This document shows, in pieces, positions 61,228 through 64,000 of a stretch of 64,000 nucleotides of DNA (position 1 is the stretch's first letter; every line of letters starts with the position of its first letter). The notes under the pieces were generated by a model, which saw nothing but the letters and a program-made list of their open reading frames with translations, made no database searches and had not been told where the DNA came from. Made by a program: the position numbers and the translations under genes. This DNA is from Vibrio sp. SCSIO 43135. GTDB lineage: Bacteria; Pseudomonadota; Gammaproteobacteria; Enterobacterales; Vibrionaceae. The stretch spans positions 1,426,001 to 1,490,000 of the forward strand of contig NZ_CP071860.1 of NCBI RefSeq assembly GCF_023716665.1, in the 5' to 3' direction.

Positions 61228-62190
61228 ATGGAACGCATGAACATATTAGTGACTGGCGCAAGTGGCTTCATTGGCACTCATCTAATTCGCACTTTGAGTC
61301 AACAAGGACACCACATCATTGCACTGGATATACTTGCCCCTCGCGAACAACACTCTAATGTGGAATACATCGCTGCGGATGTAAGAGACCTGTCGACTTT
61401 ACAAGTTGATAAGCCTATCGATCGAATCTACAACTTTGCCGCTGTACACACAACGCCGGGCCATGAGGATATCGAGTACTTTGACACCAATATTTCTGGC
61501 GCAATAGAAGTCACTGAGCTCGCCAAACGCTTAGAGGTAAATGAAATAGTCTTTACCAGTTCAATTTCAGTTTATGGCCCTAATGAAGAAAGCCGAAGTG
61601 AGACCTCTCCACTCACTCCAAACTCCGCCTACGGATTTTCTAAAGCACAAGCAGAAATGATTCATAAAAGCTGGGCGAGTGACAAAGATAGCCGTAAGTT
61701 GACCATTGTGCGTCCAGCGGTCGTATTTGGCGAAGGCGAAGGCGGGAATTTCACTCGCTTAGCGAAAGTACTGAACAAAGGCGTTTTCCCATTTCCAGGG
61801 CGTAAAGACACTATCAAGGCCTGCATTTACGTCAAAGAGCTTCTGCTGGCCATTGATTTTGTCCACACCAACAATCAAAAAATAGCGACCTTTAATGGCG
61901 CTTTTCCTACTAAATATAATATTGAGCAAATCGTCGATACGTTTATGGACGTCTCTTATCCAAACGTACGCAAAGTCTGTATTCCGAAACAGTTTTTGCT
62001 TAGTAGCGCAAAGTGCATTTCTTACTTCAAGGGGTTTGGCCTAGGCATCAATCCAGAGCGAATCACTAAGCTTATCCGTTCGACCAATATCGATGCCGAC
62101 TATCTAACACAGAATGGCTATGACTATCAGTATGATTTGAAATCATCGTTGGCAGATTGGTCAACTCATACTTCAGGGAAGTACTTGTAA
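61228..62190 (+). CDS. NAD-dependent epimerase/dehydratase (extended SDR)
   Basis: The 320-residue enzyme has the Rossmann motif G-A-S-G-F-I-G at about 10-16 and the catalytic Ser-Tyr-Lys of extended SDRs (S-S-I-S-V-Y-G-P near 113, then S-A-Y-G-F-S-K with Y at about 136 and K at about 140). It probably converts a nucleotide sugar for the polysaccharide, but the exact reaction cannot be read. The first ATG (61228) has AAGGA 9 bases upstream. It starts 12 bases after the Wzc-type gene. Confidence 0.85.
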   Translation: MERMNILVTGASGFIGTHLIRTLSQQGHHIIALDILAPREQHSNVEYIAADVRDLSTLQVDKPIDRIYNFAAVHTTPGHEDIEYFDTNISGAIEVTELAKRLEVNEIVFTSSISVYGPNEESRSETSPLTPNSAYGFSKAQAEMIHKSWASDKDSRKLTIVRPAVVFGEGEGGNFTRLAKVLNKGVFPFPGRKDTIKACIYVKELLLAIDFVHTNNQKIATFNGAFPTKYNIEQIVDTFMDVSYPNVRKVCIPKQFLLSSAKCISYFKGFGLGINPERITKLIRSTNIDADYLTQNGYDYQYDLKSSLADWSTHTSGKYL

Positions 62191-62194
62191 TACC

Positions 62195-63484
62195 ATGCTG
62201 CTTCAGCAATTCCGAGTCCAACCATCACCACAGAGTTCGCCTTTACCGTCGACTCATTTCACCTATGAGCAATTCATAGCTTTTGTAGTGATTTTTTCTC
62301 TGATTATCGCTTCCCTCGTCAGTCAGGTTGCTGCACTGATATTTCTGCTATCCGGGTTGTTTCATGTCATAAAGCGGTTCGATTATGTGTTTGCAGCCTT
62401 CAAACAATGCTGGCCACTTTTCGCATTTTCCCTCGTTGGCATTCTATCTACACTTTGGTCGGATGATCCTGCTACCTCATTAAAGCGTGGTATCCAGATA
62501 TTTCTCACAACGCTTATCTGTGTATCACTGCTCTACACCGTACGCAAAGAGATCATATTGTCTGTACTCACGATCAGCTTAACGATCATTACGCTTTACG
62601 CATTAAGCTCCAGCAATACGGTAACAATAGCTTATACGGGAGAGGTGATTCGAATCGGTCATTTTGGCAGTAAGAATGCGATGTCTAGCTTTGCAGCGTT
62701 TGGAGCCATGGTAGGGATGAGTACATGGCTACTACCAAGAATGAACCCAATCATCAAATTAGTCGGATTGGCGTGTATGCTGCTTTCGATGGTGACGTTC
62801 TATTATGCAAAATCACTGGGGACTAACCTGTCGTTCTTTTTAATCGTCACGATCGCGGCTGGCCTCTATTTCTATTCCAACAAAAACCTGTCCGTCATTA
62901 ACCGACAAGTGGTTAATGCTCTCGCGCTAATCTACTTACTGGTTTTTATCGCAACCATCATCGTGCTATTTGACTATGGCTATTACGAAAACCTTATGTA
63001 CTCCCTAGGTAAGGATCCATCAATAACCGGACGCACACTTATTTGGGAAGTCGGTTTTAGAAATATTGCAGAACACCCAATACTCGGTGTAGGCCTGCGT
63101 GCTTTCTGGCATGAAGACAACGCCGGCGCGCTTGAGATATGGCAGCTATTGCACAAGGAAGTCGGCGCGCCTTTTGGCTTCCACAACTTATATATTCACT
63201 ATTACGTTGAGCTGGGGTTACTAGGTTTTTTAGCGATCTTATCCGTACTGGGTTCCTGCTTGTTTCAGGTTTACCGCAAATCAACCAATGGCATGGAGAC
63301 TATCGATATCTTTCTGTTTTCTCTCCTGTTGTTCTTTGTTGCGAAAAGCTTTTTTGAAGTTGGAGGCTTCGCTCAATTCAATATCAGCCACTTCAATATT
63401 TGCCTGATTTGGATATACCTACACAACAAAACCTATTTTGATTGTGGGAAGAAATTGAAAGTTAAATTGGAGGGAAAGGCTTGA
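62195..63484 (+). CDS. Wzy-like polysaccharide polymerase / O-antigen ligase family protein
   Basis: The 429-residue membrane protein has about 10-12 hydrophobic segments. A periplasmic loop near residues 280-335 carries G-R-T-L-I-W-E-V-G and H-P-I-L-G-V-G, then F-G-F-H-N-L-Y-I-H-Y, the pattern of the O-antigen ligase/Wzy_C family. In this locus it would polymerise repeat units, because a flippase, priming enzyme and exporter usually accompany it. No Wzx-type flippase is seen within the window; it may lie beyond the right edge. Confidence 0.83.
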   Translation: MLLQQFRVQPSPQSSPLPSTHFTYEQFIAFVVIFSLIIASLVSQVAALIFLLSGLFHVIKRFDYVFAAFKQCWPLFAFSLVGILSTLWSDDPATSLKRGIQIFLTTLICVSLLYTVRKEIILSVLTISLTIITLYALSSSNTVTIAYTGEVIRIGHFGSKNAMSSFAAFGAMVGMSTWLLPRMNPIIKLVGLACMLLSMVTFYYAKSLGTNLSFFLIVTIAAGLYFYSNKNLSVINRQVVNALALIYLLVFIATIIVLFDYGYYENLMYSLGKDPSITGRTLIWEVGFRNIAEHPILGVGLRAFWHEDNAGALEIWQLLHKEVGAPFGFHNLYIHYYVELGLLGFLAILSVLGSCLFQVYRKSTNGMETIDIFLFSLLLFFVAKSFFEVGGFAQFNISHFNICLIWIYLHNKTYFDCGKKLKVKLEGKA

Positions 63485-64000
63485 GAATTCTGTATATCGT
63501 CCACGATGTTAATGACGCAGCGGTAAAGCGCAGAGTATCAATGCTCTCTCAAGGTGGCGCAGAGGTCACTGTATTGGGTTTCTACCGTGGTAAGAAACCG
63601 TCCGATGATACGCTACCTTGTCCAATGCACTTGTTAGGTGAAACTTTCGACGCTTCTTTCATGCACCGCGTACTGAAGGTCGTAGTGACGACGACTCAGT
63701 TGAAACGACATTTAAGTAACACCTATGGAAAATTTGACTTAATTATCGCCAGAAACCTAGACATGCTTGCGATAGGTCGAAAAGCCCGACGACTTTTGAA
63801 CCTTCCACTGGTATACGAGTGCTTGGATATCCATCGATTTCTCATTTCTCCAAACGTTATCGGTAAGCTGTTTCGCAAGTTGGAAGCATGGCTTTGCCAG
63901 CCAGTAGCACTTCTAATCACTAGCTCGCAAGGGTTTATAGACAATTACTTCAACCCATTGTCAAAAACAGATCTACCCAATCTAATATTGGAAAACAAAG
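63481..64000 (+). CDS. Glycosyltransferase, TTG start, cut by right edge
   Basis: From TTG at 63481 an open frame of 173 codons runs to the window end. The N-terminus (M/L-R-I-L-Y-I-V-H-D-V-N-D-A-A-V-K-R-R-V) and later S-Q-G-G-A-E-V-T-V-L-G-F and Y-E-C-L-D-I-H-R-F look like the first domain of a GT4-type GT-B glycosyltransferase. The start has GGAGGG 6 bases upstream and overlaps the previous stop as TTGA. No ATG is available nearby. It is probably one of the transferases that build the repeat unit. Confidence 0.78.
   Translation, partial: MRILYIVHDVNDAAVKRRVSMLSQGGAEVTVLGFYRGKKPSDDTLPCPMHLLGETFDASFMHRVLKVVVTTTQLKRHLSNTYGKFDLIIARNLDMLAIGRKARRLLNLPLVYECLDIHRFLISPNVIGKLFRKLEAWLCQPVALLITSSQGFIDNYFNPLSKTDLPNLILENK

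Overview
The window looks like a piece of a Vibrio genome, possibly the second chromosome, which often carries this kind of accessory load. The best evidence is a quorum-sensing Qrr small RNA at 47113-47219 with a sigma-54 promoter and LuxO-type boxes. Supporting this are a type VI secretion cluster in the same gene order as the large V. cholerae cluster, and a polysaccharide locus laid out like V. cholerae vpsL-M-N-O. The species cannot be named from this sequence alone. I saw no rRNA, tRNA, CRISPR array, insertion sequence, integrase or attachment site.

Region 1 (1-11.0 kb, minus strand) is a type VI secretion operon. It reads PAAR tip, Sel1-like periplasmic protein, tssB, tssC, tssE, tssF, tssG, fha, tssJ, tssK, tssL and the first 38 codons of tssH (clpV), running off the left edge. 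tssC, the large sheath subunit, is broken by a one-base deletion near 8229/8230. If this is real, the machine should be unable to fire. If it is an assembly error, the cluster is complete as far as it can be seen.

Region 2 (11.3-19.1 kb) holds an Lrp-type regulator divergent from a LysE/RhtB exporter, a LysR regulator, and a tightly overlapping operon of a MurE-like ligase, a D-Ala-D-Ala carboxypeptidase and an MFS transporter. A LysR regulator is divergent from that operon. The ligase has lost sequence signatures of housekeeping MurE. An arylamine N-acetyltransferase follows.

Region 3 (19.4-28.7 kb) starts with formaldehyde detoxification (frmA, fghA). Next come an OprB-type porin and two copies of an exported amidohydrolase plus DUF3299 gene pair, then an AraC-type regulator. 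A 17-bp motif is repeated three times, once in front of the porin and once in front of each pair, which suggests a small regulon controlled by the AraC protein.

Region 4 (28.8-43.8 kb) is mixed metabolism: an OsmC protein, an oxidoreductase with an Lrp regulator, a class II glutamine amidotransferase, a MocR regulator divergent from a PPOX flavoprotein, a YjeH-type amino acid exporter, a phospholipase D-family lipoprotein, a second PPOX protein, bluB, a DJ-1/PfpI protein, modABC divergent from modE with a perfect ModE operator, and another AraC regulator.

Region 5 (43.9-53.3 kb) has a small membrane protein, an HlyD-type adaptor and mgtE, then the qrr RNA, an AraC-GyrI regulator, codBA with a PurR-like box and a clear promoter, an unknown exported protein, and divergent nadD-like and nadE genes.

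Region 6 (53.4-64 kb, plus strand) makes and exports a polysaccharide. A glycosyltransferase-like gene and a sulfotransferase come first. After a 0.4 kb regulatory gap ending in an exact ops element (RfaH loading site) come a priming sugar-phosphate transferase, an outer membrane barrel, a small OPX protein, a Wzc-type tyrosine kinase, an NAD-dependent epimerase, a Wzy-like polymerase and a TTG-started glycosyltransferase cut by the right edge.
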